Assembly: GCF_000716675.1 (NCBI RefSeq)
Contig: NZ_JNXT01000041.1
Coordinates: forward strand, 13,909-77,908
Direction of reading: 5' to 3'
DNA: 64,000 nucleotides
From: Streptomyces alboflavus
Lineage (GTDB): Bacteria > Actinomycetota > Actinomycetes > Streptomycetales > Streptomycetaceae
The notes under the pieces were generated by a model, which was not told where the DNA came from, did no database searches, and worked only from the letters and a program-made list of their open reading frames with translations. Every line of letters starts with the position of its first letter. Position 1 is the first letter of the stretch. Both the position numbers and the translations under genes were made by a program. Positions 46,959 to 54,298 of the stretch are shown piece by piece.

Positions 46959-48164
46959 GTGACAGATAGGCAGAACCGGTGTCCAGCCGATGTGGTCGTC
47001 CTCGGCGCCGGACCGGCCGGGCTCGTGGTGGGGAATCTTCTTCAGGCTCGTGGGATCGACTGTGTCGTCCTGGAGCGGGCCGGGCGCGCGCAGGTGCAGG
47101 CGCGGGCGCGGGCCGGGTTTCTGGCCGCCAACACCGTGCGGATTCTGGAGCGGCACGGGCTGGATGAGGGGCTGCGGCTGCGGGGGCGGGGCCACAGCAC
47201 GTGTGAGTTCCGGAGTGCGGACGGGCGGTTCCGGCTGGACTACGGCGGGCTCGGGCGTGGGGAGCGGCACACCGTTTATCCCCAACAGGAGCTGGTCAGC
47301 GATCTGTTGGCGCGCTTTCTGGGGCTCGGCGGGCGCGTCGACTTCGGCGTCGAGGCCGTCGCCGTCCTCGACGCCGACACCGGGCAGCCCTCCGTCACCG
47401 TGCGCGACGCGGACGGGCGGCCCAGGCGGTGGCACGCACGGTACGTCGCCGGGTGCGACGGGCGGCACGGGGCGGCCCGGCGTTCGCTGCCGGTCGGGTC
47501 CGTGCGCCGCCACCACCTCGACCACGGCGTGAGCTGGCTCGGGCTGCTCGCCGAGGCGCCGCCCAGCCTGGACGCCGTCGGGTACGCCGTGCACGAGCGG
47601 GGGTTCGCCGGGCACATGGCGCGGACCAGTGAGGTCACCCGGTACTACGTGCAGTGCGAGCGCGGTACGCCAGCTGGTGCCTGGTCCGAGGAGCGGGTCT
47701 GGGAGGAGTTGGAACTGCGCATGTGGGCGGACAAGTACGGCCCGCTTCACCGGGGGCGGCTCCTCCAGCGCGCCGTCGTCGATCTCGAGTCCGACGTACT
47801 CGAACCGCTGCGCCACGGTTCGCTGTTCCTCGTCGGCGACGCCGCCGCACTCGTCAGCCCGTCTGCCGCCAAGGGCGCCAACCTCGCCGTCCTGGAGGCG
47901 GAGATCCTCGCCGATGCCCTCGTCGACGACCTCGTCCACGGCGACTCCAAGGGGCTCGACGCCTACTCCACGCGCTGCCTGGCCCACATCTGGCGTGCGC
48001 AGGAGTTCTCCCACTGGATGATCCGGCTGTTGCACCGTCCGTCGTCCGGTGAAGCGGGCGGCTCGGCGGCCTTCCACGACTCCCTGCGGCGCGCCCGCCT
48101 CAGTTCGTTGCGTACGTCGCGGAGCCAGCAGGACTGGTTCGCCGAGCAGTACGTCGGCGTCTGA
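46959..48164 (+). CDS. FAD-dependent aromatic hydroxylase, PobA-like
   Basis: A 401-residue group A flavoprotein monooxygenase aligning end to end with 4-hydroxybenzoate 3-monooxygenase. FAD motifs: GAGPAG (16-21), CDG near 166-168 and GDAA in LVGDAAALVSPSAAKGANLA. Substrate-site residues of PobA: Tyr201, Arg214, Arg220 and Tyr385 correspond to Tyr209, Arg222, Arg228 and the Tyr of AEQYVG, but Ser212 is replaced by Met220. Uses NAD(P)H and O2. GTG 46959, with TACGAT upstream as a possible -10. The next gene is an O-methyltransferase, so a hydroxylate-then-methylate step on an aromatic acid is plausible; this looks biosynthetic rather than catabolic. Confidence 0.85.
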   Translation: MTDRQNRCPADVVVLGAGPAGLVVGNLLQARGIDCVVLERAGRAQVQARARAGFLAANTVRILERHGLDEGLRLRGRGHSTCEFRSADGRFRLDYGGLGRGERHTVYPQQELVSDLLARFLGLGGRVDFGVEAVAVLDADTGQPSVTVRDADGRPRRWHARYVAGCDGRHGAARRSLPVGSVRRHHLDHGVSWLGLLAEAPPSLDAVGYAVHERGFAGHMARTSEVTRYYVQCERGTPAGAWSEERVWEELELRMWADKYGPLHRGRLLQRAVVDLESDVLEPLRHGSLFLVGDAAALVSPSAAKGANLAVLEAEILADALVDDLVHGDSKGLDAYSTRCLAHIWRAQEFSHWMIRLLHRPSSGEAGGSAAFHDSLRRARLSSLRTSRSQQDWFAEQYVGV

Positions 48165-48274
48165 GATCTGGGATTCGGCGCCCGGCTGCGAACTGCGGCC
48201 GCGTACTGCGACTGCGTACCCCGACTGCCTGCTGCGGCTCTCCGCTCCGCGTGCCTCCGCCCGCCTGCGCCCGT

Positions 48275-48310
48275 GCCCCAGCCCCTGCCCCTGCCCCTGC
48301 CCCTGCCCCT
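48275..48310 (+). repeat. Hexanucleotide repeat (GCCCCT)n
   Basis: Five perfect GCCCCT units at 48281-48310 preceded by one variant unit, in the leader between the hydroxylase and methyltransferase genes. Confidence 0.9.
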
Positions 48311-48376
48311 GCTCTACCTCTCCCTGCCCGTTTCACCCCAATTTTCACCCCCACCCCGAAACCGAGGAACCCCGCA

Positions 48377-50098
48377 GTGACCACGACCTTGTCGGGCGAC
48401 ACCTCCCGCCTGCTCGCGACCGTCGACTTCGTCAAGGAGCAGGACACCGCCGCCCTGCTCCCCCTCCTCTTCCCCGGGCTCGACGGGCCCGAGCTGCGGA
48501 CTCTCGTCGAGCACTGCCGCTTCTCACACGCCGCGCAGCTCGTCTTCCCCGCGGACGAGGCGGAGTTGCGGAACATGCTCGGCGCCTGCGGGCTCGTCCC
48601 GACGCTGCCGCCGGGGCCGAGTGTCGTCGTGCGCGAGCGACTTGCCGTACGGCACAAGCGGCGGGCGGGCGACCTTGACGTCGGCATCCTGCGGCCCCCG
48701 GTCGTCGGTGTGGACGGGGCGCGCCGGACGGTCGAGGTGTTCGTGCTGACCGTGCCGCCGGGGTCGGACCTGGACGCCGTCGCCGTGGCCGAGCGGGAGG
48801 GGCAGCACGAGGCGCACGTGGCCTTCGAGGTCGTAACGCCCGATCCGCTGGTGCTGCGCGGCCTGTGTGCGACCTTCGCGCGCTATGGGGCGACCGCGGA
48901 CGGCGGTGGCTACAACCCGCACGAGAACGGCACGGTCTTCTACTTCGGCACGGCCGCCGAGGCCAAGGTCGGTTATCGGCGCGTGGAGTTGTACGTCCCC
49001 GGGGACCACCGCGACGTACTCTCCGCGCACCTCGACGAGTTTCGCGCACGGCAGCCCGCCGAAACGGTCCTGCGCCTGCTGACCGGGGCATGGACGACGC
49101 AGGCGCTTGCCGCCTTCACCGAGCTGCGGGTGCCCGACGCCATGGCGGGGGAGAGCGAGGGGGAGGGCGGGCGAGGCATCGGCGTCGAGGAGCTGGCGCG
49201 GAAGGTCGGCGCGCGGCCACGGAACCTGGCGACGCTGCTGCGCTATCTCGCCATGCTGGGCGTCGTGGCGGAGGGCCGCGACGGCTTCCGGCTCACCGCG
49301 GTCGGCGCCCTGCTGCGGGCCGGTGAGCGGGGGTCGATGCGGGCGCTCGCGCTGATGTACGGCGGGCCGTTCTACCAGTCCTTCGCCGGGCTCGGGCACA
49401 CCGTGCGTACGGGACAGGTCGCCTTCGAGCGGCACTTCGGCGAGAACCACTTCGACCACTTCGCCCGCGACCCCCGGCTCGCGGAACTCTTCGACCAGTC
49501 CATGGCCGCCGGGTCCGCCATGTTCGACCCGGTCCCCACGCATCCGGTGCTCACCGCCGCGGCCGGGGCGCCCGCCGGGGCCACGGTGGTCGATGTCGCG
49601 GGTGGCAACGGGGAGTTGCTCGGCCGCGTACTCGCCGCGCACCCCCGGCTGGACGGGGTCCTGCTGGAGCGCCCGCACGTCGTCGAGGCCGCCCGCCGAC
49701 AGCTGGCGGAGCTCGGCCCGCGATGCGCCTTCCTCGCCGGGGACTTCGCGGACGTACCCGCGGGCGGTGACGTCTACGTCCTGTCCCGCGTCCTGCACGA
49801 CTGGGACGACGAGCAGTGCCGCGAGATTCTGCGCCACTGCGCCCGCGCGATGCCCGCCCACGCCGACCTGCTCGTCGTGGAACGCGTGCTGCCCGCCGAC
49901 GGGGCGTACTCCCTGGCGACCGCGTGGGACCTCCACATGATGTGCAACGTCGGCGGCCGCGAACGGACCGCCGACCACTACGGCGGACTGTTCGCCGACG
50001 CCGGGCTCACCCTGGTGGGCCAGACGCCGTTGCCGTTGGACGGCGCGGTGCTGCACGTCAGGAGGAACGGAGGGGCGGAAGGGGCGGCCTCGGCCTAG
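48377..50098 (+). CDS. O-methyltransferase with unrecognised N-terminal domain
   Basis: A 573-residue protein from GTG 48377 (GAGGAAC upstream). Residues about 230-573 are a plant-type small-molecule O-methyltransferase: dimerisation helices (TVLRLLTGAWTTQALAAFTE), SAM motif VVDVAGGNGELLGR (about 404), DFADVPAGGDVYVLSRVLHD, then WDDEQCREIL with the general-base histidine in LHDW. Residues 1-225 are an added domain (DFVKEQDTAALLPLLFPGLD, RRTVEVFVLTVPPGSDL, TADGGGYNPHENGTVFYFG) that I do not recognise. Usual family members are 330-350 residues. It follows the PobA-like gene by 212 bases on the same strand. Confidence 0.8.
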   Translation: MTTTLSGDTSRLLATVDFVKEQDTAALLPLLFPGLDGPELRTLVEHCRFSHAAQLVFPADEAELRNMLGACGLVPTLPPGPSVVVRERLAVRHKRRAGDLDVGILRPPVVGVDGARRTVEVFVLTVPPGSDLDAVAVAEREGQHEAHVAFEVVTPDPLVLRGLCATFARYGATADGGGYNPHENGTVFYFGTAAEAKVGYRRVELYVPGDHRDVLSAHLDEFRARQPAETVLRLLTGAWTTQALAAFTELRVPDAMAGESEGEGGRGIGVEELARKVGARPRNLATLLRYLAMLGVVAEGRDGFRLTAVGALLRAGERGSMRALALMYGGPFYQSFAGLGHTVRTGQVAFERHFGENHFDHFARDPRLAELFDQSMAAGSAMFDPVPTHPVLTAAAGAPAGATVVDVAGGNGELLGRVLAAHPRLDGVLLERPHVVEAARRQLAELGPRCAFLAGDFADVPAGGDVYVLSRVLHDWDDEQCREILRHCARAMPAHADLLVVERVLPADGAYSLATAWDLHMMCNVGGRERTADHYGGLFADAGLTLVGQTPLPLDGAVLHVRRNGGAEGAASA

Positions 50099-50214
50099 GG
50101 CTGGCCAAGGGGACGGCACCCGTCGGCGCGGCAGCGGCAGCTGCCGCGCCCGGGTGCGCGGATCGCAGAGCCCGCCCCACGGTCACGGTTGGGCGGGGCC
50201 GACTGGATCGACGA

Positions 50215-50337
50215 CCGGAGTTCGCCGCCTACGGGCTCGGCGAAGAAGCGATCACTGAGCTGCGTCGGTGGGCACAGACGTGGGCCGACGACATCGGTGA
50301 ACGACTCCAGGAGCTGGAGACTCCGCAGGACGACTGA
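50215..50337 (+). pseudogene. Fragment of a small protein
   Basis: The frame reads PEFAAYGLGEEAITELRRWA then QTWADDIGERLQELETPQDD before a TGA, protein-like with host codon bias, but no in-frame start codon or ribosome site is visible. Possibly the 3' remnant of a lost gene. Confidence 0.3.
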
Positions 50338-50348
50338 AACCCCACGGC

Positions 50349-51173
50349 CTACGCCGCGATCACCGCCACCCCCGTCCTCCCCCCGTCCACATCCACCACC
50401 GTCCCGTGCACGAACGACGCCTCCTCGCTCGCCAGCCAGACCGCCGCGTGGGCGATGGCGGACGGGGAGCCGACCGAGCCCGCCGGGGTGCCGTTCATCA
50501 TCGCCTCGCCCGGGTGGGGGGTCGCGCCCGGTGGGGTCGGGGGGAGGACCACGCCGGGGGAGATCGCGTTGACGCGGACTCCCCGGGGGCCGAACTCCGC
50601 TGCCCAGGCTCGGGTGAGGGTCTCCATCGCGCCCTTCGTGGAGGCGTAGAGCGCGCCCAGCGGGACGCTCAGGCGGGCCACCCAGGAGCCGAGGTTGATG
50701 ATGACGCCGCCGCCCGCCTCCGTCATCGCCGGGGCCACGGCCGCGGTGAGGAAGAAGGGGGCCTTCACGTTCACGCCGTAGACGTGGTCGAAGGTCTTCT
50801 CGTCCGTGGCGGTCGTGGCGGGGGCCGGGTATACGCCCGCGTTGTTCACCAGGATGTCGATGCGGCCGCCCAGGGTCGCCCGGGCCCGGTCCGCCAGGTC
50901 CCGTGACGCCGCCTCGCTGCCGTCCAGGTCCGCCGCCACGAAGTCCGCCCTGCCGCCGGACGCCCGGATGCCCTCGACCACCTGGGCGCCGCGTTCCGCG
51001 TTGCGGCCGGACACGATCACGTGCGCGCCCTCCGCCGCGAACGCCTCCGCGATCGCCTGGCCGATGTTGCTCGTCGAGCCCGTGATCAGCGCCGTCCTGT
51101 GCGTCAGCCGCAGGCGCCGGTCCAGGTCCTGCCTCTGCCCCGGTGTCCGTCGTTCCGTCCGTCGTTCCGCCAT
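50349..51173 (-). CDS. Short-chain dehydrogenase/reductase (SDR)
   Basis: A 274-residue classical SDR. NAD(P) motif TGSTSNIG (about 31-38), NNAG (residues near 113), catalytic serine in INLGSW, and YASTK for Tyr and Lys. C-terminal VVDVDGG as in the family. ATG 51173 with AGGGAGACC upstream. Divergent from a TetR regulator with a 16-bp palindrome between them, so substrate-responsive control is likely. The Arg in SGRNAER after beta-2 favours NADP(H). Confidence 0.9.
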   Translation of the reverse strand: MAERRTERRTPGQRQDLDRRLRLTHRTALITGSTSNIGQAIAEAFAAEGAHVIVSGRNAERGAQVVEGIRASGGRADFVAADLDGSEAASRDLADRARATLGGRIDILVNNAGVYPAPATTATDEKTFDHVYGVNVKAPFFLTAAVAPAMTEAGGGVIINLGSWVARLSVPLGALYASTKGAMETLTRAWAAEFGPRGVRVNAISPGVVLPPTPPGATPHPGEAMMNGTPAGSVGSPSAIAHAAVWLASEEASFVHGTVVDVDGGRTGVAVIAA

Positions 51174-51226
51174 GGCGTGGTCTCCCTGTCTCCTGGGGTG
51201 TGCCGGCCACTGTGCTTCGTGGAAAA

Positions 51227-51242
51227 TGGACCAGCAAGTCCA
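51227..51242. promoter_or_regulatory. TetR-type operator between SDR and tetR
   Basis: TGGACCAGCAAGTCCA, a 5-bp inverted repeat with 6-base spacer, lies 35 bases before the TetR gene start and 54 bases before the SDR start. Confidence 0.7.
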
Positions 51243-51276
51243 GAAATTGGGGAGCCGGGAGCAGGGAGTGGCGGCC

Positions 51277-51903
51277 ATGGCTGACGCGTTCACCGCCAAG
51301 GGGCGCGCCACCCGCGCCCGCATCGTCGAAGGCGCCGCCCTCGTCCTGCGCGAGCAGGGCGTCGGGTTCACCACCCTCGACGACATCCGTGGGCGAACGG
51401 GAACCAGCAAGAGTCAGCTCTTCCACTACTTCCCCGACGGGAAGGACGAACTGCTCCTCGCCGTCGCCCAGTTCGAGGCCGATCGGATCCTGGAGAACCA
51501 GCAGCCGCATCTGGGGCAGCTGGACTCGTGGGAGTCCTGGCAGCGGTGGCGCGACGTCGTGGTCGAGCGGTACGAGACGCAGGGGGACCACTGCCCGTCC
51601 GGGGCGCTGTTCCTGCACGTCGGGCGGGCCCGGCCGGGTGCGCGGGCCATCGTCACCGAGCTGATGCGGCAGTGGCAGGCACAGCTCGCCCGCGGCATGC
51701 GCGCCCTCCAGGCAGGCGGGCTGGTCTCGGCGGACCTCGACGTCGAGCGGGCCGCCGCCGCGCTGCTCGCCGGGCTTCAGGGCGGCGTCGCCATCCTCAT
51801 GTCCACGGGCGACTCGACCCACCTCAAGGCCGCCATCGACACCGGGATCGAGCATCTGAGGGCGAGCCGGGGCCGGGAGGGGCCGAGGGAGGGGGAGGCC
51901 TAG
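51277..51903 (+). CDS. TetR/AcrR-family regulator
   Basis: A 208-residue regulator. ATG 51277 (MADAFTAKGRATRARIVEGA) with CAGGGA upstream; an earlier ATG lies inside the operator. HTH: FTTLDDIRGRTGTSKSQLFH then YFPDGKDELL. The C-terminal ligand domain carries a CPSGALFLHVG element typical of the YxaF/LmrA-like TetR_C subgroup. Expected to repress the divergent SDR and itself. It is convergent with the CGNR gene (41 bases). Confidence 0.9.
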   Translation: MADAFTAKGRATRARIVEGAALVLREQGVGFTTLDDIRGRTGTSKSQLFHYFPDGKDELLLAVAQFEADRILENQQPHLGQLDSWESWQRWRDVVVERYETQGDHCPSGALFLHVGRARPGARAIVTELMRQWQAQLARGMRALQAGGLVSADLDVERAAAALLAGLQGGVAILMSTGDSTHLKAAIDTGIEHLRASRGREGPREGEA

Positions 51904-51944
51904 GGCCTCGATGGCGCGCGCTCCGGCCGGGCGGGGCCGGACGG

Positions 51945-52505
51945 TCAGTGCGCCACCGCGGGCCCGCTCCTCCTGCGGGCCCGGTACGCCGCCGCCTTGA
52001 TCTTGTTGCCGCACGACTCCATCCCGCACCACTGCCGCCGCGCGCCCCGCGAGCGATCCACGTAGGTGCGCGTGCACTCGGGATTGCCGCACTCCTTGAG
52101 CAGCGGTACGTCCGGGCCGCCGAGCAGCTCCACGGCGTGCCGCGCCACCGTCGACAGGGCCTCCCCCGGCGTGGCCTGCGTCCAGCGCCCCGCGGGGGTG
52201 AGCTGCGGGACGGCGGGCAGCTCGCGGGCCGCGTTGTTCACCACCGTCAGCGCCGTCCCGTCGTACTCCTCGCCGAGGCGGCGTGCCGTGACGAGCAGGT
52301 AGACGGCTTCCCGCACCGCCTTCGCCTGCGCTACGTCACCCTCCTGACCTGGGGATACCGCGTCCACGACGCCCGACTCCACGTACCACGCGGTCAGCCG
52401 CTCCGGCGACACGAACATCTCGAAGCGCAGGGAGCGCCGGGCGCGGAGGGTCGCGGCGAAGTCGAGGGCCGGGTTGCCGCAGACGAAGACGTGGTCGAGG
52501 TTCAC
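51945..52505 (-). CDS. CGNR zinc-finger protein (ABATE-CGNR)
   Basis: A 186-residue protein starting at GTG 52505, which has GAAAGA five bases upstream. N-terminal ABATE domain (HVFVCGNPALDFAATLRARR), C-terminal zinc finger with the defining order C-x4-C (ECGNPECTRTYVD), then WCGMESCGNKIKAAAYRARR. The CGNR motif is present as CGNK. Such proteins are putative regulators of stress or catabolic genes. It follows the 88-residue gene by 31 bases. Confidence 0.88.
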   Translation of the reverse strand: MNLDHVFVCGNPALDFAATLRARRSLRFEMFVSPERLTAWYVESGVVDAVSPGQEGDVAQAKAVREAVYLLVTARRLGEEYDGTALTVVNNAARELPAVPQLTPAGRWTQATPGEALSTVARHAVELLGGPDVPLLKECGNPECTRTYVDRSRGARRQWCGMESCGNKIKAAAYRARRRSGPAVAH

Positions 52506-52536
52506 GTCACTCTTTCCGGCGGGCGCCGGTGTGGGC

Positions 52537-52803
52537 TCAGAGGCCCAGGTCGGCGGCCACGCAGGCGAAGGAGCGCCACGATCCCTCGGGGTCGTAGGAG
52601 TACCGCGACGGGTGGTGCGGTGTGGCCGTCCGCTCCTCGACCATGTCCTCGTAGCGGATGTGGGCGGGGAGTTGGCCGAACGAGGCCCGGCGAGCGGCGG
52701 ATTCGGTGCCGTCCGTGGCGCCGGATGCGGTGCGCTCGGCGGCCTGCGTGGGTTGGGTGCGCTGGGTGTGCTGGGTGTGCTGCGCGTTCTGGTTGCTCTC
52801 CAT
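52537..52803 (-). CDS. Hypothetical 88-residue protein
   Basis: A small protein with ATG 52803 and GGAG nine bases upstream. Residues 1-40 are Gln/Thr/Ala-rich (NQNAQHTQHTQRTQPTQ); residues 45-88 look conserved (FGQLPAHIRYEDMVEERTAT, PSRYSYDPEGSWRSFACV). No known family. Between the exported hydrolase and the CGNR gene, same strand, probably one transcription unit. Confidence 0.55.
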   Translation of the reverse strand: MESNQNAQHTQHTQRTQPTQAAERTASGATDGTESAARRASFGQLPAHIRYEDMVEERTATPHHPSRYSYDPEGSWRSFACVAADLGL

Positions 52804-52823
52804 GGTCGAACTCCGTTCTCACT

Positions 52824-52918
52824 GCCAGAAGTTGTCCGCGTAGTCAGAGGTTGTCGGCGTCGCCAGAGGCTGTCCCCGTCGTCAGAGGTTGTCCGCGTCG
52901 TCAGAAGCTGTCGACGTC
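52824..52918. repeat. Five exact-length 19-bp tandem repeats
   Basis: 95 bases made of five 19-bp units (starts 52824, 52843, 52862, 52881, 52900), consensus GTCAGAGGTTGTCCGCGTC with one to four changes per unit. The last unit overlaps the stop and final codons (VDVDSF) of the exported hydrolase; on the coding strand each unit repeats a TGA stop. Confidence 0.95.
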
Positions 52919-53983
52919 CACGACCGCCTGCGCGAAGGCCGCCGGGGCCTCCTGCGGGAGGTTGTGGCCGATCCCCGCCAGGGTCCGGTGGTCGTACGCG
53001 CCCGTGAACCTGTCGCGGTACGAGGCTCCGTTTCCCGGCGCGGTGAAGGGGTCCCGTTCGGGGTCGAGGGTGATGGTGGGGACCGTGATGACGGGGCGGG
53101 TGGCGAGTCGGCGCTCCAGGGCGTCGTAGCGGCGCTCGCCGTCGGCGATGCCCAGGCGCCAGCGGTAGTTGTGGATGACCACGGCCGCGTAGTCGGGGTT
53201 GTCGAAGGCCGCGGCGGTGCGCTCGAAGGTGGCGTCGTCGAAGTCCCACGTCGGGGAGACGGTGTCCCAGACGAACCTGGTCAGGTCGTGGCGCAGGGCC
53301 TTGTCCTCCATGGCGCGGCGGCCGCGCTCGGTGGAGAAGTAGTACTGGTACCACCAGGTGCGTTCGGCGGCGGGGGCCAGGGGCTTCTGGTTGGCCTCGA
53401 GGTTGGTGATGAGGTAGCCGCTCACCGAGACGAGGGCCTTGCAGCGGTCGGGCCACAGCGCGGCGATGATGTCGGCGGTGCGGGAGCCCCAGTCGAAGCC
53501 CGCGAGGACGGCCTTCTCGATCTTCAGGGCGTCCATGAGGGCGACGATGTCGGTGGCGATGGCCGACTGCTGGCCGTTGCGGAAGGTCCGGGCGGAGCGG
53601 AAGCGGGTCGGGCCGTGGCCGCGCAGGTACGGGACGATCACGCGGTAGCCCTGCTCGGCGAGGAGCGGGGCGACGTCCACATAGCTGTGGATGTCGTACG
53701 GCCAGCCGTGCAGGCAGATGACCACGGGGCCGTGGGCGGGGCCCAGTTCGGCGTAGGCGACGTGCAGCAGGCCGGCGTCGATGCGCTTGAGGCGGGGGAA
53801 GGTGGGCGTGGCCCTCGGGGTGGCGGTGGACGTCGTGCCGGGGGTGGCCGCGGACGCGCCGCCGGGGCGGGCGCCGACCTCGCCTCGGGGCGCGGCGGAC
53901 GCGCCCCGCACACCCGCCAGCGACGCGGCCGTCGCCCCCGCACCCAGCCCGAACCCCTCGCTGAATCCACGCCTGCTGATCAT
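52901..53983 (-). CDS. Tat-exported alpha/beta hydrolase, epoxide hydrolase-like
   Basis: A 360-residue enzyme. ATG 53983 has GGAGGA six bases upstream. Tat signal: SRRGFSEGFGLGAGATAASL with the twin arginine at residues 4-5, followed by a long Ala/Pro/Thr linker. Catalytic elements of the epoxide hydrolase/haloalkane dehalogenase group: oxyanion motif HGWP, nucleophile Asp in AGFDWGSR, cap-domain tyrosines (WWYQYYFS) and base His in GIGHNLPQEAP. Asp as nucleophile rules out a simple esterase. Predicted extracellular detoxification or degradation. Confidence 0.85.
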   Translation of the reverse strand: MISRRGFSEGFGLGAGATAASLAGVRGASAAPRGEVGARPGGASAATPGTTSTATPRATPTFPRLKRIDAGLLHVAYAELGPAHGPVVICLHGWPYDIHSYVDVAPLLAEQGYRVIVPYLRGHGPTRFRSARTFRNGQQSAIATDIVALMDALKIEKAVLAGFDWGSRTADIIAALWPDRCKALVSVSGYLITNLEANQKPLAPAAERTWWYQYYFSTERGRRAMEDKALRHDLTRFVWDTVSPTWDFDDATFERTAAAFDNPDYAAVVIHNYRWRLGIADGERRYDALERRLATRPVITVPTITLDPERDPFTAPGNGASYRDRFTGAYDHRTLAGIGHNLPQEAPAAFAQAVVDVDSF

Positions 53984-54298
53984 GCGCATTCCTCCGTGTG
54001 TCCACGAATCCACGTACACCGGCTGGTCCGATGCCTGACTTTCACACGCGCCGCGTCACCAGTCAAGACGGTGACGACAAACAGCAAGCGCCCCAGACAG
54101 GCGCCATCCGTCACCACACCAACAGGTGATGCCGAATCCGCCGAGGCCAGAGAACCCCCGGCCTCCCCCAGAGGACCGGCGTCGCGTCGCCCTCAGGTCA
54201 TCGAGAAGGCACCGGCACGTCCCGTCCGGTTCATGTGGCGCTGGTGAGGTGGCTGCACCGTACAAGCACGTGACAAAGCACGTTTTGAGGAGTTCTCC
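53984..54298. other. Intergenic region, divergent promoters
   Basis: 315 bases between the exported hydrolase and phoA, which are divergent. Contains GTTCATGTGGC at about 54231, which could be one half of a PhoP-binding direct repeat, but I cannot find a convincing second unit. No ORF is supported. Confidence 0.4.

Noticed and set aside
52824..52918. Possible CRISPR array
   Set aside because: Units are adjacent without spacers, 19 bases long and imperfect, and there are no cas genes; it is a tandem repeat.
54220..54260. PHO box upstream of phoA
   Set aside because: Only one partial unit (GTTCATGTGGC) is visible and the tandem 11-bp units required for a PhoP site are not convincing.
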